The notes under the pieces were generated by a model that saw only the letters and a list, made by a program, of their open reading frames with translations, searched no databases and was not told the origin of the DNA. A stretch of 64,000 bases of DNA from Ignavibacteria bacterium (GTDB lineage: Bacteria > Bacteroidota > Ignavibacteria > Ignavibacteriales > SURF-24), in NCBI GenBank assembly GCA_025612245.1, contig JAAXKQ010000015.1:1-64000 (forward strand), in the 5' to 3' direction. Shown piece after piece: positions 19,728 to 29,108 of this stretch (positions within the stretch are counted from its first letter, which is position 1; every line of letters begins with the position of its first letter). A program made the translations under genes and the position numbers.

Positions 19728-20551
19728 TCACCTGAATTTCACTTCCACTTTGTTGTTCAGCTCTATTTTAATGCCGGGAATGGTGCTTAAGAACTTCTTG
19801 ACTTCCGGGAAAGGCTTATTTTTCATCGAAATAAAGCGCCTGTAGTTTTCCGGGTTTTCAATGAGCTTCCCAAAATCAATTTCAGCCAGCGTAATTTTTG
19901 AACCCTCCCGGTAAGTGGCGTTGCTTTCGCTTATCAGTCCCGGCACGTTAACAACAAAGGCCATTTTCATATCGCTCATCATATTTTTAATTTTCTGCTC
20001 CATCTGCGTATCTATCTGCATCGTATCTACGGCAGATTCAAGCTGTTCTTTCTTCGATTCCTGAAATTCCTCCGAAGGAAGGTTTATCCTTAGCGTGGAG
20101 GGATCGTTCTTATCAAGGTCGAATGAAATATATTCCTCGCCATTGCTGCTTGTGTCGCTAAGTTCAGGCGTCTCAGGCGGCCTGACGATGCGTGAGGGGT
20201 TCTGCCCTATCTTTACCTTGTCTATATCGCTAAACGAGTAGGTAACTATATAACCTTCCTTACCTTTAGCCGACTGCCTTTTGCCCGATATATACGTTAC
20301 GTGATCACCCATGTCCAGGGCATCCTTGCGGAACTTATCCTCGTCAAAAAGGTCAAATTCCTTTGCGCCTGAAGAATCGCTTCCGGGAAAGAAGTTCGAT
20401 ATAACCAGTAGGGCTTCCTTGCTCATCATGAGATTTTTTCGATTGTCCCGGTTCCGTCGGACTTCAGGTTAATCGTCGTATAAATTTCGATGCAGCCGGA
20501 GAACACTGTCATTGACACTAACAGTAAAGCAGAAATATACAGCCTTTTCAT
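19728..20551 (-). pseudogene. Lipoprotein gene interrupted by a one-base frameshift
   Basis: A lipoprotein start at 20551 gives a signal peptide with lipobox FSGC (Cys20), then TTINLKSDGTGTIEK and a premature TGA at 20426. The downstream open frame (start 20429, 233 residues) continues without a signal sequence. Adding one base to the A6 run (T6 on the plus strand, 20434-20439) joins them into a 274-residue protein reading TIEKNLMMSKEALLV, which looks natural for secreted proteins of the N-terminal 'GSGT' type. The rest is acidic, with a C-terminal half of beta/alpha character. The function is unknown. The cause could be a sequencing or assembly indel, a real inactivating mutation, or slippage at the homopolymer. 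Confidence 0.82.
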
Positions 20552-20728
20552 CTTCTCACCCCGTTTTAACATATAAGCTTGTATTGACATTTTTACTTAA
20601 GTTAAAATGCTGCCTCTTTTAATAATATATCAAATCCGCGTGAGATAATTAGGATAAATTTGCTTCTCTAAGGGTGTTTTGGCGTGAAATATTGACTGGC
20701 GTTACAATTCATCAGCAATGCAGGAGAT

Positions 20729-20759
20729 GGCAGCGGCCTGCCAAAGGCAGGCCGCTGCC
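20729..20759. repeat. Perfect 14-bp hairpin
   Basis: Arms GGCAGCGGCCTGCC (20729-20742) and GGCAGGCCGCTGCC (20746-20759) with an AAA loop. It lies downstream of the M24 peptidase gene, without a T-run on either strand, so simple intrinsic termination is unlikely. It resembles in style the GC-rich hairpins at 19031-19067 and 28435-28461. Confidence 0.8.
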
Positions 20760-20799
20760 GATAAATCCGGGCTCTTGTGCCCCTGTTAAAGGCGTTCCT

Positions 20800-21990
20800 T
20801 TACCTGACTATAATTATCTCCTGTTGTGGTGATGACAAAAATTCACATCCGTTTTCGGTAACTACCACTTCCTCTTCAATGGTAGCAATGCCGAAGTCTT
20901 TGATCGGAAGGCGGGGCTCGATGGTATAAACCTCTCCCTGCTCAATTTTCTTGAACGGCAGATCACCATAGCGTTCCCACTTCGGAGCCAAAAGTCCGCC
21001 TCCATCGTGGGCCATGCGGCCTACCTGGTGCCCCAGCGCATGCGGATATTCTTCATACCCGTTATCTGTAATGTATTTGCGCGCAATGTCGTCAATTTCA
21101 TAGCCCTGGCGACCGGGCTTTATATTCTCTGCCGAAAGCTTTATGGAATCCTTTATTACATTAAAGCCCCTTAGAACTTCTTCGGGAGCTTTGTCTTCCC
21201 CATCCTTCAGTACATACCACGTCCTCTGAAGGTCGGAACAGTAACCCTGGTACGAAATCCCAAAATCTATGTTCAAAACGTGCCCGGGCTCAACTTTCCT
21301 GTCAGTCGGACCAGCGTGCGCGCCTGCGGTATCGGGACCCGAAAATACGCTCGGGCAGTAGTCGGCTTCCCAGGCTAGCCCGAAACCCCTTTGCTTAACA
21401 AGACTCTTCATATATGCTGCAACTTCCTTTTCACTTACGCCAGGACGTATAAAATGAGTGGTCTCATCAATTATCTTCAGGGTTTCTTCTATTGCATGCT
21501 TCATTATATCGAGTTCAGAAGTGGTTTTCCTTCCCCTCAGTGCCGAAATTATCTCCTCCGAGGAGATGAGCCTCTCCAGGTAAGGAGTATCCTTCAAATA
21601 ATCCACCAGCTCCAGGTACATTCCGTGTGTAAGGCCGTCGGCCAGGCTGGAATCTCTCGAGAAGTTAATGGCTATCTTGTTCGGACGGTACTTGTTTATT
21701 GTGCCTACAAGCGTGTCCTTGATATACCTGAGATATCCCACCACGTTTTTATATGTACCCTGCATCCTCATGTTGGCCACGTCAAGTGACCCCAGTATTG
21801 CCGTGGTGTCTCCGTCTTTTGTAATAATATAAGCCGATTGCCAGGTACAGCTTGTACCAACGACCATATCCATTGAAGGATCTTTGATATTGGAGCTCTC
21901 ACGCACAAAGATCAGCCACATGTCGATGTTCTTTTCCCGCAGAATTTTAACGGCCTGCGCTATTTTTTCTTTAATCATTTCTTTCGACAT
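20800..21990 (-). CDS. M24 family Xaa-Pro peptidase
   Basis: 396 residues with a creatinase-like N-terminal domain (to about 150) and a C-terminal pita-bread metallopeptidase domain. The five metal ligands are visible: Asp242 and Asp253 (NIDFG and YCSDLQ), His321 (HALGHQVGR), Glu358 (YTIEP) and Glu372 (TIEEEV). The family removes N-terminal residues preceding proline or cleaves Xaa-Pro dipeptides using two Mn or Co ions. It is cytoplasmic. GGAG lies 5 bases before the start. It is divergent from the antiporter gene at 22127. Confidence 0.93.
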   Translation of the reverse strand: MSKEMIKEKIAQAVKILREKNIDMWLIFVRESSNIKDPSMDMVVGTSCTWQSAYIITKDGDTTAILGSLDVANMRMQGTYKNVVGYLRYIKDTLVGTINKYRPNKIAINFSRDSSLADGLTHGMYLELVDYLKDTPYLERLISSEEIISALRGRKTTSELDIMKHAIEETLKIIDETTHFIRPGVSEKEVAAYMKSLVKQRGFGLAWEADYCPSVFSGPDTAGAHAGPTDRKVEPGHVLNIDFGISYQGYCSDLQRTWYVLKDGEDKAPEEVLRGFNVIKDSIKLSAENIKPGRQGYEIDDIARKYITDNGYEEYPHALGHQVGRMAHDGGGLLAPKWERYGDLPFKKIEQGEVYTIEPRLPIKDFGIATIEEEVVVTENGCEFLSSPQQEIIIVR

Positions 21991-22126
21991 ATCAACTCCA
22001 TTAAATTGGAAAATTGAGAAATTCTTTTCTATAACCTTACGGGTTCAATTACAAAGAATACTAATTTTTGAGTATATTAAACTTACCTATTTAAGATTTG
22101 TAAGGCAAGTAAAGCGGCAGTTTTTT

Positions 22127-24100
22127 ATGCAGCAGATTCCTATTATAAAAGTATTGGTTGTTATATTTTTGGCTTCACTGCCCATTATATTTATTTTCAG
22201 AAAACTCAACCTCCCGAGCATCGCAGGATTCCTTGTTGCAGGCATTATTATCGGCCCTTACGGCTTCAGACTTATAACCGAAGCCGGCGCCATCAGGGTC
22301 ATGGCGGAAATAGGCATCATTCTGCTCCTCTTTACAATCGGACTCGAAGTCTCGGTCGATAAGCTAATCCAAATGAAACGCTTTCTTCTTCTGGCCGGCG
22401 GCTCCCAACTCATCGGTACAATTGCAGCCTCGACAGCTATTTCAAGCCTCATGGGAATTAAGCTAAACCAGAGCATCTTCTTCGGAATGCTTATCAGCCT
22501 TTCCAGTACCGCAATCGTACTTAAACTCCTTTCCGACAGAAATGAGCTCGATACGCCGCAGGGCAAAATTTCCCTTGGCATACTGATATTTCAGGACCTT
22601 GCCGTCGTTCCGATGATTATTCTCCTGCCGGTGCTTGGCAACCGCTCGGGACTGTCCTTTCCTGATATTACACTAAAGCTCCTGCTTGCCTTTGGTGTGC
22701 TTGCTGCGGTCATTTTTGTCGCCCGCTTTGTAATGCCCGCTCTCCTCTTTCAGGTAGCAAAGCTAAGAATGAGGGAGGCTTTTACAATCGGCGTAATACT
22801 GCTCATTCTCGGGGCAGCCTACCTCACAGAAATTCTCGGCCTCTCGCTCGCCCTGGGAGCCTTTATTGCCGGAGTAATCCTTTCCGATACCGAATTCAGC
22901 CATCAGGTGGCAGCCGACATTGTCCCGCTCAAAGACGCCTTTAACAGCCTGTTCTTCGTTTCTATAGGACTTCTTCTCGACTACGGGCTTATTGCCGACT
23001 TCCCCCTTCAGATGCTCGCGCTTACGGCAGGCATTATTGCTATAAAATTCGTCATCATCTTCCTCGTAACACGCCTTCTTAAGTACCCTTCACGTGTGGC
23101 TGTGCTTACGGGACTTAGTCTTTCACAGATCGGGGAGTTCTCGTTCGTGCTCCTGCAGTCGGGCCTTCAGATGAAGATCATAGACGCGGCGTTTTATAAC
23201 GCTTTTCTTGCTTCCTCTATTTTTACGATGCTCATTACTCCGCTTTTCCTGCAGGTTGCACCAAGGCTTTCCCTTAAGATGAAAGGCGGAAGCATTGCAA
23301 AAAACCTCCCCGAAGAGTCCGCCCCGCGCCTTAATAACCACGTGATTATTGCCGGCTTCGGCCTGAATGGGCGCAATATTGCAAGGGTGCTCAAGGAAAC
23401 CGGAATTGGCTATGTGGTGCTGGAGCTCAACCCCGTAACTGTAAGGGAGATTAAGAAAGAGGGCGAAAGGATCATCTATGGCGACGTAACAAGCCGCGAG
23501 GTACTCGAATACGCCAACTGCCGGGAGGCCAGTGTGCTGGTCTTTGCCATTTCGGACCTTACTTCCACGAGAGCGGGCATAAGGCTTGCTAAAGAAATGA
23601 ACCCTTCAATCTATTGTATCGTAAGAACACGCTTTATTAGCGAAGTGGATAACCTTCTTAAACTCGGGGCCGACGAAGTCATCCCGGAAGAGTTCGAAAC
23701 CTCGCTTCAAATATTCTCCAAAGTCCTGCAGAAATACCACATCCCCATTAATGTCGTCATGAAGCAGGCAAATATCATTAGGAGCGAGTCTTACGGCTTC
23801 TTCCGCAAAAAGGAAACTCCCGAGACCATGCTTTCACACATAGACCGCATTCTTGCCGAAGGCGTCACCGAGATCTATTTCGTGGAGGATTCGAACCCGA
23901 ATAAGAATAAGAAACTCTCCGAACTGAACATACGTGCCATCACAGGAGCTACCGTAATTGCATTCCAGAGGGAGGACAGAACAATTGCAAATCCATCGGG
24001 CGAAGAGATAATCAAAAGCGGCGACTCGCTGATCCTCTACGGCACACACATGTCTGTCGATAAGGCAATTAACCTCCTGAACTCCGGGGAAAATTCGTGA
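22127..24100 (+). CDS. CPA2 family monovalent cation:proton antiporter with RCK domains
   Basis: 657 residues. About 12-13 membrane helices (residues 1-390) with the CPA2 pattern (LNLPSIAGFLVAGIIIGPYG at the start, then GLEVS and QDLAVVPMI). Next comes a TrkA-N/RCK nucleotide-binding domain with GFGLNGRN (about residue 408) and a TrkA-C domain at the C-terminus. It resembles KefB/YbaL-type K+/H+ antiporters gated by NAD(H) or similar ligands. The start at 22127 is chosen because the longer frame, open from 21884, overlaps the divergent peptidase gene and its extra residues are not helix-like. No glutathione-linked KefF/G subunit is adjacent. Confidence 0.92.
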   Translation: MQQIPIIKVLVVIFLASLPIIFIFRKLNLPSIAGFLVAGIIIGPYGFRLITEAGAIRVMAEIGIILLLFTIGLEVSVDKLIQMKRFLLLAGGSQLIGTIAASTAISSLMGIKLNQSIFFGMLISLSSTAIVLKLLSDRNELDTPQGKISLGILIFQDLAVVPMIILLPVLGNRSGLSFPDITLKLLLAFGVLAAVIFVARFVMPALLFQVAKLRMREAFTIGVILLILGAAYLTEILGLSLALGAFIAGVILSDTEFSHQVAADIVPLKDAFNSLFFVSIGLLLDYGLIADFPLQMLALTAGIIAIKFVIIFLVTRLLKYPSRVAVLTGLSLSQIGEFSFVLLQSGLQMKIIDAAFYNAFLASSIFTMLITPLFLQVAPRLSLKMKGGSIAKNLPEESAPRLNNHVIIAGFGLNGRNIARVLKETGIGYVVLELNPVTVREIKKEGERIIYGDVTSREVLEYANCREASVLVFAISDLTSTRAGIRLAKEMNPSIYCIVRTRFISEVDNLLKLGADEVIPEEFETSLQIFSKVLQKYHIPINVVMKQANIIRSESYGFFRKKETPETMLSHIDRILAEGVTEIYFVEDSNPNKNKKLSELNIRAITGATVIAFQREDRTIANPSGEEIIKSGDSLILYGTHMSVDKAINLLNSGENS

Positions 24101-24540
24101 AAATAAATTAGCTATTTTTGGAAACAGGCATTACTATTTTTAAGAAATTTCCCCGCTAAAGAAATCCCATTCCCTTAAGCATCTGGCTTTTTGCTCATCC
24201 TTAAATCTGCCTCTATAATAAAACCCGGGGAAATCTGCAAGAATACATTTTTATGAAATTTTTTTCTTGCCCCAAATTCTTTGTTTATAAGCATTAGGAG
24301 GCATATAGGGACAAATAAGGTTGATTTTCGGCAATTATTGTTGCATTTTTAGGCATGCTATTTCAGTTTCTTTTTACGGATTTCTTTTATGGATCATCTT
24401 CTCCCCTTTTGCTGAAACTTGGGCATAAAAGTTGTGCGTAGGAAGTAACTGTGATATTTAGCAGAACAGTGTAAAACTGCAGTCAGATAGCTGGAGTTTT
24501 CATTACAAATTCATTTAAATTATCATCTTTAGGGGTTTTT
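24101..24540. other. Long leader region of glutamate dehydrogenase gene
   Basis: 440 bases with no gene. AT-rich, ending in AGGGG 8 bases before the gdhA start. I did not recognise a riboswitch, strong hairpin or operator, though the length suggests regulation. Confidence 0.5.
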
Positions 24541-25881
24541 ATGTCCGAGTATGTTAACAAACTTATGGCTGAAGTAAAAGCCAAGAATCCGGCTGAACCT
24601 GAATTCCATCAGGCAGTCCTGGAAGTAGCAGAATCTCTGGAATTAGTTTTTGAAAGGCATCCTGAATACCGTTCAGCCAAAATTTTAGAAAGAATGATCG
24701 AGCCGGAACGTGCCATCACTTTCCGCGTACCATGGCAGGACGATCAGGGCGAAATCCACGTAAACCGCGGATACCGCATTGAGTTCAACAGCGCAATCGG
24801 CCCTTACAAAGGCGGTTTAAGATTCCACCCTTCAGTAAACATGGGTATACTGAAATTCTTAGGTTTCGAACAGGTATTCAAAAACAGCTTAACTACTCTG
24901 CCTATGGGCGGCGGTAAGGGCGGCAGCGACTTCGATCCTAAAGGAAAGAGCGACAATGAAGTTATGCGCTTCTGCCAGAGCTTCATGACTGAGCTCTTCC
25001 GTCACATCGGCCCTGATACTGACGTTCCAGCCGGTGACATTGGCGTCGGCGGAAGAGAAATCGGTTTCTTATTCGGCCAGTATAAGAGATTAAAAAATGA
25101 ATTTTCAGGCGTTCTGACGGGTAAAGGCATCAACTGGGGCGGCTCACTGGTTCGTCCTGAAGCTACCGGCTTCGGTGCTACTTATTTCGCCCAGGAAATG
25201 CTCAAAACCAGATGCCACGAAGTTGAAGGCCTCAGATTTGCAGTTTCCGGCTTCGGCAACGTTGCCTGGGGCGCAGTTACAAAAATCAACCAGTTAGGCG
25301 GTAAGGTCGTTACTATCTCCGGACCTGACGGATTTGTCTATGACGAAAACGGTATCTCCGGCGAAAAGATCGACTATATGCTCAAACTCAGAGCAAGCAA
25401 CAGGGATCAGGTTGAAGATTACGCAAAAGAATTCAAGGTTCCTTTCTACGCCGGTAAGAAACCATGGAGCGTAAAGGTAGACGTTGCTATGCCGTGCGCT
25501 ACTCAGAATGAACTCAATGAAAACGACGCAAAAGAACTCGTTAAGAACGGTGTCCTCTGCGTTACAGAAGGCGCTAACATGCCTACCACTATCGAAGGCT
25601 TTAAGGTCTTCAGAGACAACAACATTCTCTTCTCACCTGGCAAGGCTTCCAATGCCGGCGGCGTTGCTACATCTGGACTCGAAATGTCTCAGAACAGCAT
25701 GAGACTCCCATGGTCAAGAGAAGAAGTCGATAACCGTCTGCATGAGATCATGAAGAGAATCCACCAGACCTGCCTTGAAACAGCAGAAAGATTCGGAACA
25801 CCGGGTAACTACGTTAACGGTGCCAACATTGCAGGCTTCCTTAAGGTCGCCGATGCTATGATGGATCAGGGTCTCGTTTAA
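24541..25881 (+). CDS. gdhA: NADP-type glutamate dehydrogenase
   Basis: 446 residues, typical for the hexameric bacterial enzyme. Key residues are the catalytic lysine Lys126 in PMGGGKGG and Asp166 in PAGDIGVG. The substrate-binding stretch PYKGGLRFHP is near residue 90, and the Rossmann domain carries SGFGNVAWGA (about residue 237). It makes glutamate from 2-oxoglutarate and ammonium. Length and the SEYVNKLM-type N-terminus fit the NADP(H) biosynthetic class. Codon use looks more biased than in neighbours (many GGC/GGT and few rare codons), suggesting high expression. It is monocistronic, followed by a strong terminator. Confidence 0.96.
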   Translation: MSEYVNKLMAEVKAKNPAEPEFHQAVLEVAESLELVFERHPEYRSAKILERMIEPERAITFRVPWQDDQGEIHVNRGYRIEFNSAIGPYKGGLRFHPSVNMGILKFLGFEQVFKNSLTTLPMGGGKGGSDFDPKGKSDNEVMRFCQSFMTELFRHIGPDTDVPAGDIGVGGREIGFLFGQYKRLKNEFSGVLTGKGINWGGSLVRPEATGFGATYFAQEMLKTRCHEVEGLRFAVSGFGNVAWGAVTKINQLGGKVVTISGPDGFVYDENGISGEKIDYMLKLRASNRDQVEDYAKEFKVPFYAGKKPWSVKVDVAMPCATQNELNENDAKELVKNGVLCVTEGANMPTTIEGFKVFRDNNILFSPGKASNAGGVATSGLEMSQNSMRLPWSREEVDNRLHEIMKRIHQTCLETAERFGTPGNYVNGANIAGFLKVADAMMDQGLV

Positions 25882-25914
25882 TCCTCCCCTTAAAAGGTAG
25901 GGTAAGTTTCTTTG

Positions 25915-25950
25915 GGAGAGGCTGATATTTTTTCGGCCTCTCCTTTTTTT
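25915..25950 (+). terminator. Intrinsic terminator of gdhA
   Basis: Eight-bp stem GGAGAGGC / GCCTCTCC (25915-25922 and 25936-25943) with a 13-base loop, followed by seven T residues. Confidence 0.9.
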
Positions 25951-26255
25951 ATTTTAACTCCACCCTTTTGTTTCAAACATCAGGCTTTACAAAAACCATC
26001 GCCCTGGTTTTAAGCCGCGGCTGGCCTCGCCTTGTTTCTTTGGAGTGCGTGAAGCTTTTGGTGCAAAAAGCGTTGCCCCATCCCTTTGTACAAAAATATT
26101 TTTTGACGCGAATACCTTTTTCTTTTAGCTTGGAAATAATACAACTCATCTTATTATCAATTCGTTACAATGATCCGTCTCTGATTACAATTCTCTAAAG
26201 AAAGGATACCGGGGAAACATTTAATAAATAAAACTTTTCACGAAAGAGGTGGACT
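25951..26255. other. Intergenic region without recognised features
   Basis: About 305 bases between the gdhA terminator and the propeller protein gene. Only the AGAGGTGG ribosome site just before 26256 was recognised. Confidence 0.5.
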
Positions 26256-28400
26256 ATGAGGCTTATATTTCTTTGGTGTTCGGGACTTTTAATTCTTCTC
26301 ACCGGCATTTTGCCTGCACAGACGCAGTGGAAAAACTACACCAACGGCAGGCAGGTTAAGGCAATTGCCGAGGAAAATAATTACCTGTGGGTCGGAACCA
26401 TGGGGGGACTTGTAAAGCTTGATAAGACTACTGGAGAAACTACGTTCTACAATAAATCCAACTCCGGCATTCCCGGAAATTTCACCCTCGGCCTGGCCGT
26501 GGATACACAGGGCGTTAAATGGCAGGCAACACGCAACGCCGGACTTGGAAGGTTCGACGGCACTAACTGGAAAATTTTTAACCTCGCAAACTCTGGTATC
26601 CCCTTTAACTGGGTCACTTCCGTTACGGTGGATAAAAACCAGGATAAATGGGTCACTACAAACGGCGGAGGCGTGGGAAAACTTACCGATACCACCTGGA
26701 CCAGGTATACCCCCGATAATTCGGGCTTCAGCTCAAAACTAGCTTCCTGCTTTGCAATCGATTCTGCTGGAATAAAGTGGGCCGGATCAACCGACAAGGG
26801 ACTGGGTATGTTTAAGGACTCCGCCTGGACCATGTTCAATAAATCCGGCTCCCAGATCCCCGATAACACTGTCCTGTCCATTACCGTGGATAAGAATAAC
26901 AATAAATGGATTGGCACCAAGTCAGGCGGACTTGCAAAGTTCGATGGCCAGAACTGGTCCGTCTTCAGTACCTCAAACTCTCGGATCCCCTCTAACACTG
27001 TTAACTCCATTGCAATCGATACAAACGGCACCCTCTGGATTGGAACACAGGCTGGACTCGCCTCTTTCGACGGCAATTCCGGCTGGGTGATTTATAACCC
27101 GGAAAACTCGGAACTGAAGGATAACCTGGTTAACGTCGTTTTTGTAGATAAGCAAGGCAACAAGTGGATCGGGACAAACGACTTCGGCCTCTTTAAGTTT
27201 GATGGCACAAAATGGACACAGGTAAATACCTCAAACTCTGGACTCCCGGATAACTGGATCGGCACAATCGCCATCGATAAAGAAGACATTAAATGGATAG
27301 GCACTCTGCAGGGTATGGCCAGGTTCGACGGCAATTCGTGGACCGTCTTTAACTCCTCAAACGGGCTTCCCGTTAATGACGTCTACTCAATAGCAATTGA
27401 CCGGGACAACGTAAAGTGGATAGGAACTAACGGCGGAGGCCTTGCAAAGTTCGACGGCACTGCTTTTACAGTCTTTAATTCCGCCCTGCCTAGCCTGGTG
27501 GTTCATTCCGTTAAAGTCGACAATAACGGCATTAAATGGCTCGGAACCGACGAAGGAGTGGTTAAATTTGACGGCAATACCTGGACAGTCTATAATACTT
27601 CCAGCGGACTTCCGGTAAACCCGGTCCTCTGGGTTGAACCGGATAATTCCGGCAGCCTCTGGGCCGGGACACGAGGAGGCGGACTTGCTGAATTTAACGT
27701 CGCCTCGGGCTGGACCGTCTACGACAGCCTTAATTCCCCTCTTCCCAGCAATACCGTGAACTCCATCGGAATCGATAAAAACGGCACAAAATGGATTCAG
27801 ACTACTAGTGGCGAGGCTGTCTTTGACGGCACAAGCTGGACCATCATTAAACCTGAAAAAAACGGACTCCCCGATTCCTACGTCCGGTCCATTGCATTCG
27901 ACTCAAGCGGCAACAAATGGATAGGCACATTCCTTGGACTTGTAAAGTATAACGACACCACATTTACACTCTTTAACAGACCCAACACGGGACTCCCCGG
28001 TCAGGACGTGGTCTGCATTGCAATTGACAGATACGATAACAAATGGATCGGGACAAACCGCGGTCTGGCAGTCTTTAATGAAAAAGGAATTCCCGGCAGC
28101 AATACCTCAGCCCTCAGCAACAGGACTGAATTGCCTAAAGGCTACAGCCTTATGCAGAATTACCCAAATCCCTTCAACCCGGCTACCACCATTAAATACA
28201 ATCTTCCCGGAAACAGTTTCGTGAAGTTAAGGATATTTGACATATTAGGGCGCGAAGTAACGCTTCTTGTAAATGAGTTTCAGACGTCAGGAATCCACCA
28301 GGCTGTCTTTAACGCACAAAGCCTCCCAAGCGGCACATATTTCTATAGATTGGAAGCCGGAGCATTTACAGATACAAAAAAACTCATGCTCTTGAAATAA
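26256..28400 (+). CDS. Secreted two-propeller (Reg_prop) protein with T9SS sorting domain
   Basis: 714 residues. A signal peptide spans about residues 1-22 (ending PAQ). About 14 repeats follow, of roughly 43 residues each, built on a KWIGTxxGGLAKFDG pattern (two-component-regulator propeller, Reg_prop). Fourteen fits two seven-bladed propellers, as in the sensor half of hybrid sensor kinases, but here no kinase follows. The C-terminal 75 residues are a T9SS type A sorting domain (NYPNPFNPATTIKYNLP, ending KKLMLLK). It is therefore exported to the surface or medium, probably binding a carbohydrate or polymer (inference). AGAGGTGG ribosome site. Confidence 0.92.
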   Translation: MRLIFLWCSGLLILLTGILPAQTQWKNYTNGRQVKAIAEENNYLWVGTMGGLVKLDKTTGETTFYNKSNSGIPGNFTLGLAVDTQGVKWQATRNAGLGRFDGTNWKIFNLANSGIPFNWVTSVTVDKNQDKWVTTNGGGVGKLTDTTWTRYTPDNSGFSSKLASCFAIDSAGIKWAGSTDKGLGMFKDSAWTMFNKSGSQIPDNTVLSITVDKNNNKWIGTKSGGLAKFDGQNWSVFSTSNSRIPSNTVNSIAIDTNGTLWIGTQAGLASFDGNSGWVIYNPENSELKDNLVNVVFVDKQGNKWIGTNDFGLFKFDGTKWTQVNTSNSGLPDNWIGTIAIDKEDIKWIGTLQGMARFDGNSWTVFNSSNGLPVNDVYSIAIDRDNVKWIGTNGGGLAKFDGTAFTVFNSALPSLVVHSVKVDNNGIKWLGTDEGVVKFDGNTWTVYNTSSGLPVNPVLWVEPDNSGSLWAGTRGGGLAEFNVASGWTVYDSLNSPLPSNTVNSIGIDKNGTKWIQTTSGEAVFDGTSWTIIKPEKNGLPDSYVRSIAFDSSGNKWIGTFLGLVKYNDTTFTLFNRPNTGLPGQDVVCIAIDRYDNKWIGTNRGLAVFNEKGIPGSNTSALSNRTELPKGYSLMQNYPNPFNPATTIKYNLPGNSFVKLRIFDILGREVTLLVNEFQTSGIHQAVFNAQSLPSGTYFYRLEAGAFTDTKKLMLLK

Positions 28401-28434
28401 ATTTTCCCAATTTAATTGCGCTGCCCTGAATAAC

Positions 28435-28461
28435 TGGCCCGGGCCTGACCAGCCCGGGCCA
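28435..28461. repeat. GC-rich hairpin downstream of propeller gene
   Basis: Ten-bp perfect stem TGGCCCGGGC / GCCCGGGCCA (28435-28444 and 28452-28461) with a 7-base loop. It is followed by AAAATCG rather than a T-run, so a classic terminator is doubtful. Confidence 0.7.
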
Positions 28462-28638
28462 AAATCGTCCAGGCCCCAAATTTAATTCGCTCGGCTATCT
28501 CCTGCCTGAATAGCCAGTCCCTGAATTGCCACGGCCTTCAGATCCATGGTGCAAACACAATTGATACCGCTCCATTACTCGTAGCCGGTAATTCAGAAAA
28601 CGTAAAAAGCAGAACACCATGCATAACACATTTCCCAA

Positions 28639-28667
28639 GCCCCTTTTGAGGGGCGCTCAGTCTATAG
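28639..28667 (+). repeat. Solo palindromic unit resembling the 55-kb array
   Basis: GCCCC-TTTTGA-GGGGC (28639-28654), followed by G and CTCAGTCTATAG. It follows the same plan as the array units near 55 kb (stem, loop, stem, G, about five bases, then T-C-T-x-TAG). The match is degenerate, so relatedness is tentative. Confidence 0.4.
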
Positions 28668-28772
28668 CCCAAGAAAACAAATCCCCCCACATTCCTCAGG
28701 CGCCATAAAATCTCTGACCATCTGTAATCACGCAATAACTAAGCCCGCACAGCGCGGGCGTAACATCAGTAG

Positions 28773-28814
28773 CCGGGGGTGACCACATCCCGATAGGGAT
28801 GTGGTCACCCCCGG
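28773..28814. repeat. Perfect 19-bp inverted repeat hairpin with GATA loop
   Basis: The left arm (28773-28791) and right arm (28796-28814) are exact reverse complements over 19 bases (core GGGGGTGACCACATCCC), separated by GATA. No T-run follows. It lies just inside the left arm of the inverted-repeat segment. Confidence 0.9.
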
Positions 28815-29018
28815 GAAATATGTATTTCCCCATAAGGGTAAACATATCATTAAACCACGACCCCACACACATAAAAACCATCCCATCAAAACAACCGAGA
28901 ATTATCTTAAATATTCATTACACACAAAACATTCACCGCAATCAGGGAAATGAAAAAGAACATGCAACCGCTATGGGCGGTAGGGAAAATATCTTTTGTA
29001 ACCATTTCTACAAACATA

Positions 29019-29036
29019 CTACCGCTAAAGCGGTAG
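29019..29036 (+). repeat. Seven-bp hairpin CTACCGC-TAAA-GCGGTAG
   Basis: Perfect stem followed by AAAT, located within the inverted-repeat segment. An imperfect relative, CCGCTATGGGCGG, lies about 45 bases upstream. It resembles REP-type palindromes. Confidence 0.5.
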
Positions 29037-29093
29037 AAATCCCAACACATTTACACCTGCCCACATTGCTTCCATTCATCATTCCTCTGTGCC

Positions 29094-29108
29094 GCTCCTG
29101 ACCGGAGC
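29094..29108 (-). repeat. Solo palindrome GCTCC-GGTCA-GGAGC
   Basis: On the minus strand the core reads GCTCCGGTCAGGAGC, followed by GGCACA. It closely resembles the last upstream unit of the 55-kb array (GCTCC-GGCA-GGAGC, then GACTTG). Tentative member of the same repeat family. Confidence 0.4.

Noticed and set aside
21884-22126. N-terminal extension of the antiporter
   Set aside because: It overlaps the divergent M24 peptidase gene; the ATG at 22127 begins right before the first conserved helix.
24101-24540. Riboswitch upstream of gdhA
   Set aside because: The leader is long, but no known aptamer core or terminator-antiterminator pair was visible.
26447-27334. Minus-strand frames opposite the propeller gene
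   Set aside because: Shadow of the repetitive Reg_prop coding sequence.
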